Positions 18,799 through 29,822 of a stretch of 64,000 bases of DNA are shown in pieces. The DNA comes from Pseudoalteromonas sp. DL-6 (GTDB lineage Bacteria > Pseudomonadota > Gammaproteobacteria > Enterobacterales > Alteromonadaceae), in NCBI RefSeq assembly GCF_004328665.1, contig NZ_CP019770.1, positions 558,001 to 622,000 of the forward strand. Reading direction: 5' to 3'. The notes beneath the pieces are model-generated. The model searched no databases and had not been told where the DNA came from. It saw only the letters and a program-made list of their open reading frames with translations. Numbering within the stretch: the stretch's first letter is position 1; every line of letters begins with the position of its first letter. The translations under genes were made by a program, and so were the position numbers.

Positions 18799-20133
18799 AT
18801 GCAGTATTTAAACGAGATAAAAAATAAACAAATAACAGTGCTCGGGCTCGGTGTAACCGGCCTGGGCATTGTGCGCTTTTTATTATCTCAAGGAATACAG
18901 CCCAATGTAGTCGATAGCCGAGAAAATCCTCCCGGTGTTGATTGGCTCAAGCAACATGCCGCTAATCTAAATACTCACTTTGGTGATTTAAATAACGCGG
19001 CGCTCAGTGCTTGCGATATGATCATTATTAGTCCCGGGCTAAGTTTAAAAACCCCTGCGGTTGCACAGGCAATGAATGCAGGTGTAGAAATAATTGGTGA
19101 TGTTGAGTTATTTGCCCGCATTAACACTAAACCAGTTGTTGCGGTAACAGGTTCAAACGGTAAATCAACGGTAGTAACCCTTGCTTACGAAGTATTAAAA
19201 ACCGCAGGTTATAAAGTAGCACTGGGCGGCAATATTGGCACAGCTGTACTGGATTTACTTGACGGTGACTTTGATGTGTTTGTATTGGAACTATCGAGTT
19301 TTCAGCTTGATACCACTGACAGCTTAAAAGCCAGCAGTGCAACTGTGCTTAATATTTCAGAAGATCATCTCGATCGCTATGATAGCTATCAAGCTTATAT
19401 AGATTCAAAGTTAAGTATTTATAACGGCGCTGAACTTTTAGTTATTAATGCTGACGATAGACAAACCCACCCAGTGAGTCGCACGTTAGCACCACAAGTT
19501 AGTTTTGGAGAAACACAAGGTGATTACCACTTAGCACAGCATAATAACGAAGCGTACTTTATGGTAAAGGGCGAAGCTTATTTACCAGTAAGTACTTTAG
19601 CTGTTGTGGGTAAGCATAACTATTTAAACACATTGGCAGTAATGGCGTTACTCAGCCCGTTTGAAATAACTAAAGCGCATTATAAAACTGCGTTAGCTCA
19701 ATTTAATGGCTTGGCACATCGTTGCCAGTTTGTGGGTGAGTTTAATAGCGTTAAGTATTTTAATGATTCTAAAGCCACCAATGTAGGCGCAACAATTACC
19801 GCTATTGATAGTTTAGCGGGTAAGCAACAAAACTTAGTGGTTATTGCTGGTGGCGATGCCAAAGGCGCGGATTTAGAGGCACTTAAACCTTATGTTGAGC
19901 AACACGTTAAAGCCCTCATTTGCTTTGGTAAAGATGCAAAAGAGTTAGTGGCACTAACTGCTAAAGGTCATTTAACCACTAACATGTCTGAAGCTGTGGC
20001 GCTTGCTAAACAATTAAGTACGTCAGGCGATACGGTTTTATTAGCCCCAGCCTGCGCCAGTATAGATATGTACAACAACTATATGCAGCGCGGTGATGAT
20101 TTTGTGCATTGTGTATTGCAGGAGCTGCCATGA
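18799..20133 (+). CDS. murD: UDP-MurNAc-L-Ala:D-glutamate ligase MurD
   Basis: Cytoplasmic ligase that adds D-Glu to UDP-MurNAc-L-Ala. It has 444 residues (E. coli 438). An N-terminal Rossmann-like GLGVTGLGIVRFLL binds the uridine nucleotide; the P-loop is VTGSNGKSTVV near residue 115; YFNDSKATNVGAT is the family's C-terminal motif. It directly abuts the mraY stop codon and overlaps ftsW by 4 bases. Confidence 0.97.
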   Translation: MQYLNEIKNKQITVLGLGVTGLGIVRFLLSQGIQPNVVDSRENPPGVDWLKQHAANLNTHFGDLNNAALSACDMIIISPGLSLKTPAVAQAMNAGVEIIGDVELFARINTKPVVAVTGSNGKSTVVTLAYEVLKTAGYKVALGGNIGTAVLDLLDGDFDVFVLELSSFQLDTTDSLKASSATVLNISEDHLDRYDSYQAYIDSKLSIYNGAELLVINADDRQTHPVSRTLAPQVSFGETQGDYHLAQHNNEAYFMVKGEAYLPVSTLAVVGKHNYLNTLAVMALLSPFEITKAHYKTALAQFNGLAHRCQFVGEFNSVKYFNDSKATNVGATITAIDSLAGKQQNLVVIAGGDAKGADLEALKPYVEQHVKALICFGKDAKELVALTAKGHLTTNMSEAVALAKQLSTSGDTVLLAPACASIDMYNNYMQRGDDFVHCVLQELP

Positions 20134-21305
20134 TAGCTTTTGCGGATATTAAAGAGGCATTTACTCCTAAACCTTCGGCGCAGCTTTATGATGTGCCGCT
20201 CCTTTATTGCATGTTAATGCTAATAGGGGTGGGCTTTGTGATGGTAACTAGTGCTTCAATGCCGACGGCCGATAGGCTGTTTGGCAATATTTATCATTTT
20301 ACTATCCGCCACGGTATTTTTTTAGGGCTCTCGTTTTGTTTATTTTGCATTAGTACTCAAGTACCTATGTCGTGGTGGAAAAAAGCTAATCCCTACTTAT
20401 TACTAATCGGCTTAGTGTTGTTATTGGTAGTGCTTATTGTCGGTCGTGAAGTTAATGGTTCGACCCGCTGGATACCTATAGGGCCATTTAATATTCAGGC
20501 TTCCGAGCTCGCTAAGTTATTCTTTTTTAGTTATATCGCTGGCTATTTAGTGCGTAAGCGCAGTGAAGTACAAGAAAACATAAAAGGCTTTGCTAAACCC
20601 ATAGCGGTATTTGCCGTTTATGCGGCACTTATTTTAATGCAGCCCGATTTAGGAACCGTGGTGGTGATGTTTGTTACTACGGTTGGTTTATTGTTTTTAG
20701 CCGGTGCCAAGCTTTGGCAATTTTTTGCACTTATTTTAACCGGTATTGCGCTGGTGGTTGGGTTGATTGTGTTTGAGCCCTATCGTATGGCGCGTGTGGT
20801 GGGTTTTTTAGAACCTTGGGATGACCCTTTTGGTAAAGGTTATCAATTAGTGCAATCACTGATGGCTTATAGTCAAGGTGATTGGTTTGGCCAAGGCTTA
20901 GGTAATAGCGTACAAAAATTACAATATTTACCGGAAGCACACACCGATTTTATTTTTGCCGTGATTGCTGAAGAACTCGGTTTTATGGGCGTATTGAGTA
21001 TTTTAATGGTATTAGGGACATTAGTATTTAGAGCGCTACTAATTGGCCAAAATGCGCTTAAAAACGGTAAAGAATATGAAGGCTATTTAGCTTTAGCTAT
21101 CGGTATTTGGTTTGCATTTCAAACTATGGTTAATGTAGGCGCCAGTGCCGGTATATTACCAACCAAAGGACTAACCCTACCGTTTATTTCCTATGGTGGC
21201 TCAAGTTTATTAATGATGACCATAGCCACTGGTATTTTATTACGGGTAGATTTTGAAACGAAGATGGCAACTAAACAGGCCACGTCGGGGGGAGCTAAAC
21301 GATGA
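20130..21305 (+). CDS. ftsW: Septal peptidoglycan glycosyltransferase FtsW
   Basis: SEDS-family polymerase of lipid II that works with FtsI at the septum. It has 391 residues and about ten membrane segments, with the SEDS motifs GSTRWIPIGPFNIQASELAK and PFISYGGSSLL. The ATG at 20130 overlaps the murD stop (ATGA) and has GGAG 6 bases upstream, so it is preferred over an in-frame GTG seven codons earlier. It is shorter at the N-terminus than E. coli FtsW (414). Confidence 0.96.
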   Translation: MIAFADIKEAFTPKPSAQLYDVPLLYCMLMLIGVGFVMVTSASMPTADRLFGNIYHFTIRHGIFLGLSFCLFCISTQVPMSWWKKANPYLLLIGLVLLLVVLIVGREVNGSTRWIPIGPFNIQASELAKLFFFSYIAGYLVRKRSEVQENIKGFAKPIAVFAVYAALILMQPDLGTVVVMFVTTVGLLFLAGAKLWQFFALILTGIALVVGLIVFEPYRMARVVGFLEPWDDPFGKGYQLVQSLMAYSQGDWFGQGLGNSVQKLQYLPEAHTDFIFAVIAEELGFMGVLSILMVLGTLVFRALLIGQNALKNGKEYEGYLALAIGIWFAFQTMVNVGASAGILPTKGLTLPFISYGGSSLLMMTIATGILLRVDFETKMATKQATSGGAKR

Positions 21306-22378
21306 GTAAAAAAATAGTCGTTGTAGCAGGGGGCACAGGTGGACATATTTTCCCGGGGATTGCGGTTGCTGATTATCTCAAACAGCAAGGTTGGCAAGTT
21401 AGCTGGATAGGCACTCCTGATAGAATGGAAGCCAGTGTCGTGCCCAAGCACAACATAGAAATTGATTTTATTGATGTAAAAGGCGTGCGAGGTAATGGTT
21501 TAAAACGCCTCATTAAAGCGCCATTCATGGTTATTAATGCAATATTGCAGGCGCGTAAAGTATTAAAACAACAACGCCCTGACGTGGTTTTAGCTATGGG
21601 CGGCTACGTGACAGGCCCTACGGGTATTGCAGCAAAAAGTCTCGGTATCCCTTTGGTAATTCATGAGCAAAACGCCGTAGCTGGTATGAGCAATAAATGG
21701 CTAGCGAAATTTGCGAATCGCGTATTAGCTGCATTTCCAAGTGCTTTTGCCAGTGGTAAAGCTGAGCTGGTGGGTAACCCTGTGCGTCAGAGTGTAGTTG
21801 ATATACCTAAGCGGGAAATATCAAGTCCAATTAATATGCTTGTAGTGGGTGGCTCACTAGGTGCGCAAGTACTTAACCAAACACTGCCTGAAGCATTTAA
21901 GCGCTTAAATGATACCTGTGCCATTAATGTTTGGCACCAAACTGGTAAAGGCCATTTTGCTAGTGTGAGCGAAAGTTACCAGCAGCAACAAATGGGCGAT
22001 GAACAAGTAACTGTTGCTGAATTTATTGATGATATGGATACCGCTTATAGCTGGGCCGATATTGTGATTTGTCGCGCCGGAGCGCTAACGGTTAGTGAAA
22101 TTGCTGCAGCAGGTAAAATGGCGGTATTTGTACCGTTTCCACATGCGGTTGATGATCACCAAACAGCAAATGCACAGTATTTAGTAATGGCAGAAGGGGC
22201 ATTATTAATGCCACAGGGGCAATTTAATCAGCGCAGCATTGTTGAACTTTTAAGTCCCTATTTAGCCGAACCTTTATTAATAACTAAAATGGCTGCTAAA
22301 GCAAAGCAGCAGGCTATTTTAGATGCCACAGCCAGCGTCGCTATGCACTGTGAGCAAGTAACAAATAAGAGAATATAA
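21302..22378 (+). CDS. murG: UDP-GlcNAc:lipid I N-acetylglucosaminyltransferase MurG
   Basis: Peripheral inner-membrane enzyme converting lipid I to lipid II. It has 358 residues (E. coli 355). GGTGGHIFPG is the N-terminal glycine-rich loop; MGGYVTGP, VVGGSLGAQVLN and the donor-site region DIVICRAGALTVSE with PFPHAVDDHQTANA are conserved. A strong GGGGAG ribosome binding site lies in ftsW, and the start overlaps its stop (ATGA). Confidence 0.97.
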   Translation: MSKKIVVVAGGTGGHIFPGIAVADYLKQQGWQVSWIGTPDRMEASVVPKHNIEIDFIDVKGVRGNGLKRLIKAPFMVINAILQARKVLKQQRPDVVLAMGGYVTGPTGIAAKSLGIPLVIHEQNAVAGMSNKWLAKFANRVLAAFPSAFASGKAELVGNPVRQSVVDIPKREISSPINMLVVGGSLGAQVLNQTLPEAFKRLNDTCAINVWHQTGKGHFASVSESYQQQQMGDEQVTVAEFIDDMDTAYSWADIVICRAGALTVSEIAAAGKMAVFVPFPHAVDDHQTANAQYLVMAEGALLMPQGQFNQRSIVELLSPYLAEPLLITKMAAKAKQQAILDATASVAMHCEQVTNKRI

Positions 22379-23830
22379 GTGAAACAGACATTAGCAAAAG
22401 AAAAATATACACGCCCTGCGATGCGCCGCATTGAAACTATTCACTTTGTAGGAATAGGTGGTGCAGGTATGGGCGGTATTGCAGAAGTATTGGCTTTTGA
22501 AGGTTACCGTATTACCGGCTCGGATATAGCGCATAGCGCCATGACCGAGCGTTTAATTCAAGCGGGCGCTGAAGTATTTATTGGCCATCATGAAAATAAT
22601 GTAAAAGACGCTAATGTGGTGGTGGTTTCAAGTGCAATTGATAAAACAAACCCTGAAATTCAAGCCGCGCAAGCTGCACGTATTCCGGTGGTTCGCCGTG
22701 CAGAAATGTTAGCTGAGCTGATGCGTTTTCGTCATGGTATTGCTATTGCCGGTACCCATGGCAAAACCACAACAACCAGTTTAATTGCCAGTATTTATGC
22801 ACAAGCAGGGCTCGATCCAACCTTTATTATTGGCGGTTTATTAAATAGTGCTGGCAGCAATGCTAAAGTAGGCAAAAGCGACTTTTTAATCGCTGAAGCG
22901 GATGAAAGCGATGCTTCATTTTTGCATTTACAACCTATGGTATCGGTGATCACTAATATTGAAGAAGATCACATGGAAACTTACGGCGGTAGTTTAGAAA
23001 AAATGAAAGATACTTATGTTGAATTCATTCATAACCTGCCGTTTTACGGGTTAGCGGTGGTGTGTATTGATTCAGACGTTGCTGCTGAATTGATCCCCCG
23101 TTTTGGTCGTCCGGTGATCACTTACGGTGAGTCACACGAGGCTGATTATCGAATGAGTGACTTTAGCCAAACAGCGAACACATGCCAATTTACGGTGACT
23201 AATAAACAAGGTGAGAGTTTAACCGCCAAGCTGAATATGCCGGGTAAACATAATGCCCTCAATGCAACCGCAGCGATTGCCGTGGCTAAAGATCAAAATA
23301 TTGCGAATCATGCTATTTTAGCGGCTTTAGATACTTTTGAAGGCATTGGCCGTCGTTTTCAGCATTATGGTGAATTTGAAAACGAATGCGGTAATGTGAT
23401 GTTAGTAGATGACTATGGTCATCACCCATCAGAAGTGGCAGCTACCATCACCGCAGCGAGAGAAGGCTGGCCTGATAAGCGTTTAGTGATGGTTTATCAG
23501 CCGCATCGCTATACTCGTACTCGCGATTTATACGAAGATTTTGTGAAAGTACTCGCCGAGGTTGATCAGTTGCTATTGCTTGATGTTTACAGTGCAGGCG
23601 AAGAGCCGATAGTGGGCGCTGATAGTAAGAGTTTATGCCGCAGTTTACGCCAACGTGGCAAAGAGCCATTGCATGTAGCTTCAAGCTCAGAGCTTGCAGG
23701 TGTACTTGCTAACTGCCTGCAAAATAATGATTTAGTACTTACGCAAGGTGCAGGTAACATAGGTCAGTTAGTTAAAAACTTAGCAGCAACAAATATGTCG
23801 ATAGAAAAATTAAAGCAAGGTGAAGTATGA
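22379..23830 (+). CDS. murC: UDP-N-acetylmuramate:L-alanine ligase MurC
   Basis: First Mur ligase, adding L-Ala to UDP-MurNAc. It has 483 residues (E. coli 491). [14 protein letters not shown] binds the nucleotide; the P-loop is [12 protein letters not shown] near residue 123; [14 protein letters not shown] and [12 protein letters not shown] are MurC signatures. The start is a GTG placed immediately after the murG stop codon. It overlaps ddlB by 4 bases. Confidence 0.97.
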   Translation: MKQTLAKEKYTRPAMRRIETIHFVGIGGAGMGGIAEVLAFEGYRITGSDIAHSAMTERLIQAGAEVFIGHHENNVKDANVVVVSSAIDKTNPEIQAAQAARIPVVRRAEMLAELMRFRHGIAIAGTHGKTTTTSLIASIYAQAGLDPTFIIGGLLNSAGSNAKVGKSDFLIAEADESDASFLHLQPMVSVITNIEEDHMETYGGSLEKMKDTYVEFIHNLPFYGLAVVCIDSDVAAELIPRFGRPVITYGESHEADYRMSDFSQTANTCQFTVTNKQGESLTAKLNMPGKHNALNATAAIAVAKDQNIANHAILAALDTFEGIGRRFQHYGEFENECGNVMLVDDYGHHPSEVAATITAAREGWPDKRLVMVYQPHRYTRTRDLYEDFVKVLAEVDQLLLLDVYSAGEEPIVGADSKSLCRSLRQRGKEPLHVASSSELAGVLANCLQNNDLVLTQGAGNIGQLVKNLAATNMSIEKLKQGEV

Positions 23831-24747
23831 CACAGGTAAGTTCCCAGTTTGGTAAAGTAGCGGTGCTGCTAGGTGGAAACTCAGCAGAGCGCGACGTGTC
23901 ATTAAAATCTGGTAAAGCAGTCCTTAATGCACTTCTTGCCTGTGGCATTGATGCGATTGCGTTTGACCCTCAAAATCGTTCATTGTGGGAATTAAAAGAC
24001 TTAAACGTTGATCGCGTTTTTATTGCGCTGCATGGCCGAGGTGGTGAAGATGGCACAGTACAAGGTGCTTTAGAGTTTATGAACTTGCCTTACACCGGCA
24101 GTAATGTATTGGGTTCAGCATTGGCAATGGATAAAATTCGTTGTAAGCACTTGTTTAAATCGGCAGGCTTAAGCACAGCACCTTATGCGGTAGTTGATGC
24201 TAAAAAAGGCTTTGATGCTAAAGCAATTATCGATGAGTTTAAAAAAGTGATGGTAAAACCATCGCACGAAGGCTCAAGTATTGGTATGGCACAAGCAAGC
24301 TCTGCAGAAGAGCTTGAAGATGCGCTCAGCAATGCATTTAAGTTCGACAGCCAAGTATTGGTAGAGCAGTGGATCTCGGGGCGCGAATTTACAATTACGG
24401 TGCTTGGTGATGAAGTACAACCTGTGATTGAAATGAGCACGCCAAATGGTTTTTATGACTACCAAGCTAAATATCAGTCAAGTACGACACAATATCATTG
24501 TCCTGCTGATTTATCACAACCGGATACCCAAAAACTACAAGCAATGGCACTCGATGCGTTTGATTTGGTGGGTGCAAGTGGCTGGGGTCGCGTCGATGCA
24601 ATGCAAGATCAGCAAGGCCAATTTTACTTGTTGGAAGTAAATACCGTGCCAGGCATGACAGAAAAATCATTGGTGCCAATGGCAGCAAAAGCCAATGGGG
24701 CAAGTTTTGAGCAATTAGTTGTTCGCATTTTGGAGCAAACCCTTTAA
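23827..24747 (+). CDS. ddlB: D-alanine:D-alanine ligase DdlB
   Basis: Makes D-Ala-D-Ala for MurF. It has 306 residues, as in E. coli. ATP-grasp features are visible: [16 protein letters not shown] at the N-terminus, [45 protein letters not shown], and [13 protein letters not shown] near the end. The start overlaps the murC stop codon (ATGA). Confidence 0.97.
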   Translation: MTQVSSQFGKVAVLLGGNSAERDVSLKSGKAVLNALLACGIDAIAFDPQNRSLWELKDLNVDRVFIALHGRGGEDGTVQGALEFMNLPYTGSNVLGSALAMDKIRCKHLFKSAGLSTAPYAVVDAKKGFDAKAIIDEFKKVMVKPSHEGSSIGMAQASSAEELEDALSNAFKFDSQVLVEQWISGREFTITVLGDEVQPVIEMSTPNGFYDYQAKYQSSTTQYHCPADLSQPDTQKLQAMALDAFDLVGASGWGRVDAMQDQQGQFYLLEVNTVPGMTEKSLVPMAAKANGASFEQLVVRILEQTL

Positions 24748-24748
24748 T

Positions 24749-25510
24749 ATGCATCCCTTTTTAGAGAAAGCGCAGCAACTAAAACAGCAACTTAACTGGT
24801 CGCTGATTTTTGGAGTGAGCTTTTTTCTGGCTGTGGTGATTGGGTTAATTGAAATAACCAATGGGGTTTCCCATTGGTTAGTTGCAAATAAAGATGCGCA
24901 AATTAAGCATCTAACGGTGTTGGGGAGCCCCAAATACACCGATGAAAAAGCAATAACTACCGCGATAAAAAAAGCGGATTTAAGTAGCTTTTTTGAGTTA
25001 AACGTAAAGCATGTTCAGCATTTAGTGCAAGAACTACCTTGGGTTGCAACGGTATCGGTAAGAAAGCAATGGCCTGATACTATCCAAGTTTACGTGGTAG
25101 AGCATCAAGCGGTCGCTCACTGGAACAGTGATTTATTGATTAACCAAAGCGGCGAGGCGTTTGAGGCTAAAAGTGATAAATTAAGTGCCACATTACCCCA
25201 GTTATATGGGCCAGAAGGCAGTGAAAAAGAAGCATGGGTAGCGTTTAAACAGTTTGATGAAATGCTTAAAGTAAATGCACTAACGCTCACTAGCCTTGCG
25301 CTATCTGAGCGGTTTTCGTGGCAACTTTGGTTAGATAATGGCGTGCGTTTAAATTTAGGGCGCAAGGATAAAGCCAAGCGTGTACAGCGTTTTATAGACG
25401 TTTATTCACGCATAGAACAACGTGCTGATGCACAGATAGATGCAATTGATTTACGCTACGATACCGGCCTTGCAGTGAGCTATAAGCCAATGCAAGAACA
25501 GCAATTATAA
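24749..25510 (+). CDS. ftsQ: Cell division protein FtsQ
   Basis: Bitopic division protein that recruits FtsB and FtsL. It has 253 residues from the ATG at 24749, one base after ddlB stops; a TTG ten codons earlier is the alternative start. Cytoplasmic N-terminus ~25 residues, one membrane helix (~27-46, IFGVSFFLAVVIGLIEI), a POTRA domain starting with IKHLTVLGSPKYTDEKAI, and the FtsQ beta-domain with VRKQWPDTIQVYVVEHQAVAHW motif region. It is shorter than E. coli FtsQ (276). Confidence 0.95.
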   Translation: MHPFLEKAQQLKQQLNWSLIFGVSFFLAVVIGLIEITNGVSHWLVANKDAQIKHLTVLGSPKYTDEKAITTAIKKADLSSFFELNVKHVQHLVQELPWVATVSVRKQWPDTIQVYVVEHQAVAHWNSDLLINQSGEAFEAKSDKLSATLPQLYGPEGSEKEAWVAFKQFDEMLKVNALTLTSLALSERFSWQLWLDNGVRLNLGRKDKAKRVQRFIDVYSRIEQRADAQIDAIDLRYDTGLAVSYKPMQEQQL

Positions 25511-25523
25511 TAAAGAGTAAGGC

Positions 25524-26756
25524 ATGACTAAGTCAGCAGAAAGAAACCTAGTGATTGGATTAGACGTTGGCACTTCGAAGGTAGTGGCCACGGTAGGTGA
25601 AATCACCACAGATAACAAGCTCAGCATTGTTGGCGTGGGGAGCCAAGTATCTTATGGAATGGATAAAGGCGGCGTTAACGATTTAAATTTAGTGTCTGAG
25701 TCTATTCGCCGCGCAATTGATGAAGCTGAATTGATGGCTGATTGTCGTATTAGCTCGGTTTATTTGGGTATTTCTGGCAAACATATTCAGTGTCAGAACG
25801 AAAGTGGTGTTGTCGCTATTAACAACACCGAAGTAACCGATGAAGACATTGAAAATGTAATCCATATTGCTCGCTCAGTACCAATTTCAGCTGAACGCAA
25901 AATGTTGCATGCGCTGCCACAAGAGTACAGCATTGACATGCAAGAGGGGATTAAAAACCCACTCGGTATGAGTGGGGTGCGTATGGAAGCGCGCGCGCAC
26001 ATTATTACCTGCTCCAGCGACATGGCTAAAAATATAGAAAAATGTGTTGAACGTTGTGGGCTTGAAGTTGACCAACTTATATTCACTGCGCTTGCCTCGT
26101 GTTACTCCGTACTGACTGATGACGAAAAGGAGCTAGGTGTTGCGGTGCTGGATATTGGTGGTGGTACTATGGATATCACTATTTATATTAATGGTGCGCT
26201 GCGTCATTCGGCGGTAATTCCGGTGGCAGGCAACCAAGTAACCGGTGATATTGCAAAAATATTTCGTACACCTATATCACATGCAGAGTCACTCAAAGTA
26301 CAATATGCCTGTGCCAGTAGCCAAATGGCGAGCAGCGAAGACACAATTGAAGTGCCAAGCGTAGGCGGGCGACCAGCAAGACTGATGTCTAGGCATACGT
26401 TGTCAGAAGTGGTTGAGCCACGTTTTAGAGAATTATTTGAGTTGGCGATGGAAGAAATTCGTCGCTCAGGATTAGAAGACCAAATTGCAGCAGGTCTCGT
26501 CATTACTGGCGGAACTGCTAAAATGACTGGCGCAATGGAAGTGGCTGAAGATATTTTTCAGATGCCAGTAAGAATAGGTAAACCAATTGGTGTAGTAGGT
26601 TTAACTGATTATGTTGATGATCCATCGTACGCAACTGCTGTAGGTTTGTTACAATACGGGCGTACTATGCAGTCGATGAATGCACAAAAGTCGAAAGCGG
26701 ATGATAACAATAATTGGTGGAACCGCATCACAAAATGGTTTCAAGGCGAGTTTTAG
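25524..26756 (+). CDS. ftsA: Cell division protein FtsA
   Basis: Actin-like ATPase that tethers FtsZ filaments to the membrane. It has 410 residues (E. coli 420). IGLDVGTSKVVATVGE is the phosphate-1 motif, VAVLDIGGGTMDITIY phosphate-2, and VITGGTAKMTG the adenosine motif. The C-terminal membrane-targeting amphipathic helix is seen as NRITKWFQGEF. It lies 13 bases after ftsQ, with AAGAG and AAGG upstream, and 21 bases before ftsZ. Confidence 0.97.
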   Translation: MTKSAERNLVIGLDVGTSKVVATVGEITTDNKLSIVGVGSQVSYGMDKGGVNDLNLVSESIRRAIDEAELMADCRISSVYLGISGKHIQCQNESGVVAINNTEVTDEDIENVIHIARSVPISAERKMLHALPQEYSIDMQEGIKNPLGMSGVRMEARAHIITCSSDMAKNIEKCVERCGLEVDQLIFTALASCYSVLTDDEKELGVAVLDIGGGTMDITIYINGALRHSAVIPVAGNQVTGDIAKIFRTPISHAESLKVQYACASSQMASSEDTIEVPSVGGRPARLMSRHTLSEVVEPRFRELFELAMEEIRRSGLEDQIAAGLVITGGTAKMTGAMEVAEDIFQMPVRIGKPIGVVGLTDYVDDPSYATAVGLLQYGRTMQSMNAQKSKADDNNNWWNRITKWFQGEF

Positions 26757-26777
26757 TACTCAAGTCGGAGAGTAAAT

Positions 26778-28034
26778 ATGTTTGATATAATGGAACAACA
26801 CAGCGAAGAAGCTGTAATAAAAGTAATCGGTGTAGGCGGTGGCGGCGGTAACGCAGTTGAGCACATGGTAAAACAACAAATAGAAGGTGTTCGTTTTATC
26901 GCAGCCAATACGGATGCGCAAGCATTACGTAATTCAGCCGCTGATGTAACGGTACAATTAGGTACGCAAATAACCTCTGGGTTAGGTGCTGGTGCCAACC
27001 CTGAAGTAGGTCGTCAGTCGGCTGAAGAAGACGCAGAGACCATTCGTGCCAGCCTTGAAGGTGCCGATATGGTATTTATAGCGGCAGGTATGGGCGGCGG
27101 TACAGGAACCGGTGCTGCGCCAGTTGTGGCTAAAATTGCTAAAGAACTGGGTATTTTAACTGTTGCTGTGGTAACACGTCCGTTTGATTTTGAAGGTAAA
27201 AAGCGTGCCGCTGCTGCGGAGCAGGGGATTAGCGAATTATCTGAAATTGTGGACTCGTTAATCACTATTCCAAATAACAAGTTACTAAAAGTATTGGGTA
27301 AAGGAACAACTTTACTGGATGCGTTTGCTAAAGCAAATGACGTATTGTTTGGTGCAGTACAAGGCATTGCTGAGTTAATCACTCGCTCGGGTCTAATTAA
27401 CGTGGATTTCGCCGACGTACGTACTGTTATGTCTGCAATGGGCACAGCGATGATGGGGACTGCATCTGCATCGGGTCCTGATCGTGCACAAGAAGCAGCA
27501 GAAGCCGCTATTTCAAGCCCGCTTCTAGAAGACGTAGATTTAACCGGCGCTAAAGGTATCTTGGTTAATATTACAGCGGGTATGGATATCGCGATTGAAG
27601 AATTCGAAATTGTGGGTAATCACGTTAAGGCGCTAGCGTCTGAAAATGCAACGGTTGTTGTTGGCGCGGTAATTGACCCAGAAATGACAGACGAGCTACG
27701 TGTAACTGTGGTTGCAACTGGCTTAGGCGGCGATCGTCGTCCACAGTTTGGTATTGTAGATAACGGTTTCAAAAAAGCGTCAGGCTCTGATGTTACTAGC
27801 TCAAGCACACAAACAAGCAGCAGCATGTATGTACCTAGCTTCGCAAGCCAAGGCACAAGCACAACTGACGAGTCAGCAACGACTTCGCAAACTGAATCAA
27901 AGGAGCAAGGCACATCGTCTAGTTCTTCAAGTTCTTCAGCGAATACGTCGTCAAGCAGCGCTAAGAAAACAGATAAGTCTGAGGGTGGCGATTATTTCGA
28001 CATTCCTGCTTTTTTACGTAAACAAGCAGACTAA
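26778..28034 (+). CDS. ftsZ: Cell division protein FtsZ
   Basis: Tubulin-like GTPase forming the Z-ring. It has 418 residues, longer than E. coli FtsZ (383). The GTPase core holds [13 protein letters not shown] and the tubulin signature [10 protein letters not shown] near residue 107. The extra length is a Ser/Thr/Gln-rich disordered linker (~320-402) including a run of Ser. It ends with the conserved C-terminal peptide [14 protein letters not shown], which binds FtsA and ZipA. A GGAGAG ribosome binding site precedes the ATG. Confidence 0.98.
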   Translation: MFDIMEQHSEEAVIKVIGVGGGGGNAVEHMVKQQIEGVRFIAANTDAQALRNSAADVTVQLGTQITSGLGAGANPEVGRQSAEEDAETIRASLEGADMVFIAAGMGGGTGTGAAPVVAKIAKELGILTVAVVTRPFDFEGKKRAAAAEQGISELSEIVDSLITIPNNKLLKVLGKGTTLLDAFAKANDVLFGAVQGIAELITRSGLINVDFADVRTVMSAMGTAMMGTASASGPDRAQEAAEAAISSPLLEDVDLTGAKGILVNITAGMDIAIEEFEIVGNHVKALASENATVVVGAVIDPEMTDELRVTVVATGLGGDRRPQFGIVDNGFKKASGSDVTSSSTQTSSSMYVPSFASQGTSTTDESATTSQTESKEQGTSSSSSSSSANTSSSSAKKTDKSEGGDYFDIPAFLRKQAD

Positions 28035-28071
28035 TTAAAAACAGTACTTTTGTGCGAAATGTGAACGAATA

Positions 28072-28100
28072 TTGTAGTTATACCGTATTTATGCTACACT
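28072..28100 (+). promoter_or_regulatory. Possible lpxC promoter
   Basis: TTGTAG at 28072-28077, a 17-bp spacer and TACACT at 28095-28100, in the 107-bp gap between ftsZ and lpxC. It would let lpxC be transcribed apart from the dcw operon, as E. coli lpxC is. Both hexamers are imperfect. Confidence 0.45.
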
Positions 28101-28141
28101 CCGCCGTCTAACTGTAATATATACTTAAAGTGAGCGAACCT

Positions 28142-29053
28142 ATGATTAAACAGCGTACGATTGCACAAGTAGTCAAAGCCATAGGAATTGGACTTCATAA
28201 AGGTGAGAAGGTCACAATAACTCTCCGACCTGCGAGCGCAAATACTGGGATTGTATTTCGTCGTGTCGACCTTGATCCGGTTGTTGATTTTGAAACAACG
28301 CCTGAAGCCGTTGGTGATACGCAATTGTGTACCTGTTTAATAAACAAAGATGGTGTTCGCTTATCAACTACTGAGCATTTAATTGCAGCTGTTGCGGCAA
28401 TGGGTATCGACAATCTGATTGTTGAACTTGATAGCTCAGAAGTACCAATAATGGATGGTAGTGCATTACCATTTATTTATTTATTACAAAAAGGTGGCAT
28501 TGAAGAGCAAAATGTCGCGAAGCGCTTTATTCGTATTAAAGAAAAAGTACGTATTGAAGAAGGCGATAAATGGGCCGAAGTAGAACCTTACGACGGATTC
28601 CATATCGACTTTGAGATTGCCTTTGATCACCCTGCAATCAATGAAAGCCGCCAACGCATTGGCTTAGATATTACCGCACAAAGCTTTACTGAAGAGATTA
28701 GCCGTGCGCGTACTTTTGGCTTTATGAAAGACATTGAATACATGCATGCTAATAACCTTGCACTAGGTGGTAGCATGGATAGCGCAGTGGTACTTGATGA
28801 ATTTAAAGTTTTAAATCCGAACGGTCTGCGATACCCAGACGAGTTCGTCAAGCATAAGATACTAGACTGTGTAGGTGACATGTTTATGACAGGTCATAAC
28901 CTTTTAGGTAAAGTAACGGCATTTAAATCAGGCCATGATTTAAACAACAAGTTACTACGCAAAATTATGGCAACTGAGTCAGCATGGGAGTGGGCAACCT
29001 TTGAAACGCCTGTTTCGATGCCTGCACCCGGTCTTGAATTAGCAAACGCCTAA
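28142..29053 (+). CDS. lpxC: UDP-3-O-acyl-N-acetylglucosamine deacetylase LpxC
   Basis: Zinc enzyme for the committed step of lipid A synthesis. It has 303 residues (E. coli 305) from the ATG at 28142, which gives the family's conserved N-terminus [11 protein letters not shown]; an in-frame GTG four codons earlier is not used by homologues. [20 protein letters not shown] (zinc-binding His), and the C-terminal [20 protein letters not shown] are present. It closes the dcw cluster; the usual secA neighbour is not present downstream. Confidence 0.97.
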   Translation: MIKQRTIAQVVKAIGIGLHKGEKVTITLRPASANTGIVFRRVDLDPVVDFETTPEAVGDTQLCTCLINKDGVRLSTTEHLIAAVAAMGIDNLIVELDSSEVPIMDGSALPFIYLLQKGGIEEQNVAKRFIRIKEKVRIEEGDKWAEVEPYDGFHIDFEIAFDHPAINESRQRIGLDITAQSFTEEISRARTFGFMKDIEYMHANNLALGGSMDSAVVLDEFKVLNPNGLRYPDEFVKHKILDCVGDMFMTGHNLLGKVTAFKSGHDLNNKLLRKIMATESAWEWATFETPVSMPAPGLELANA

Positions 29054-29080
29054 TCAGTTAATCGCTTACATACAGTTATA

Positions 29081-29111
29081 AAAAATGACGCTTATTAGCG
29101 TCATTTTTTTT
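29081..29111 (+). terminator. Bidirectional intrinsic terminator, lpxC/yjjG
   Basis: A strong AATGACGC/GCGTCATT stem with a short loop, flanked by A-tract and T-tract. It lies between the convergent genes lpxC and yjjG and can end both transcripts. Confidence 0.93.
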
Positions 29112-29133
29112 GGCTGTTTGTAATCACAATCAG

Positions 29134-29811
29134 TCAGGTCAGACCTAAAATAGTTTGTAACTGTTTTAACTCAGTGACTTGATACGTTGGCTTAATACCT
29201 TCAGGTAAGATTACCCCAGGGTGCTGTAACCAGCAGGTGTCTATGCCTGCATTTCGTCCACCAAGAATATCACTGCTGGCGGTATCACCTACCATTAAAA
29301 TTTGCTCTTTCGGTGGATTCCCCATTAAATTAAAGGTGTGCTCAAATATCTCTTTTGCAGGCTTAGCAATACCTACTTTTTCAGAAATTACCAGCCAATC
29401 GAACATATCTTGCAGCCCCGTATGTGCTAAGCGACGTGCTTGCAGCTGAGAAAAGCCATTAGTGATAATACCTAATTTGGCATGAGGTTTTAGGGCGTTT
29501 AATAATTCAACCGCACCGGGTAAAGGCATACAAATTTCAGCCATTGCCGATAAAAAATCATCATTAAGTTGCTGAGCTGGTACATCAAGCTTATTTGCCA
29601 GCTCACTAAAACGAGTTACTTGCAGGTGGTTTGCGGTAATTTCGTTATTTTGATAGGCAATCCATAATGGCTTATTGGTATTTTGGTAATGGTCATAATC
29701 TGCCTTGGTAAAATCCATGTCATAAGCTGCCAACATTTTTTGTAAGCCAGCAAAGGCATTAAAGCTAAATAAGGTTTCGTCGGCATCAAATAATATGTAG
29801 TTATACTTCAT
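29134..29811 (-). CDS. yjjG: Pyrimidine 5'-nucleotidase YjjG (HAD family)
   Basis: HAD phosphatase that dephosphorylates pyrimidine nucleotides, including non-canonical ones. It has 225 residues, identical in length to E. coli YjjG. Motif I FDADETLF (nucleophile Asp) is at residues ~8-15; motif II contains GIITNGFSQLQ; motif III lysine is in VGIAKPAKEIF; motif IV is MVGDTASSDILGG. It lies 11 bases downstream of yjjX on the same strand, so the two nucleotide-sanitising enzymes are probably one transcript. Confidence 0.94.
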   Translation of the reverse strand: MKYNYILFDADETLFSFNAFAGLQKMLAAYDMDFTKADYDHYQNTNKPLWIAYQNNEITANHLQVTRFSELANKLDVPAQQLNDDFLSAMAEICMPLPGAVELLNALKPHAKLGIITNGFSQLQARRLAHTGLQDMFDWLVISEKVGIAKPAKEIFEHTFNLMGNPPKEQILMVGDTASSDILGGRNAGIDTCWLQHPGVILPEGIKPTYQVTELKQLQTILGLT

Positions 29812-29822
29812 TAAAACATCCG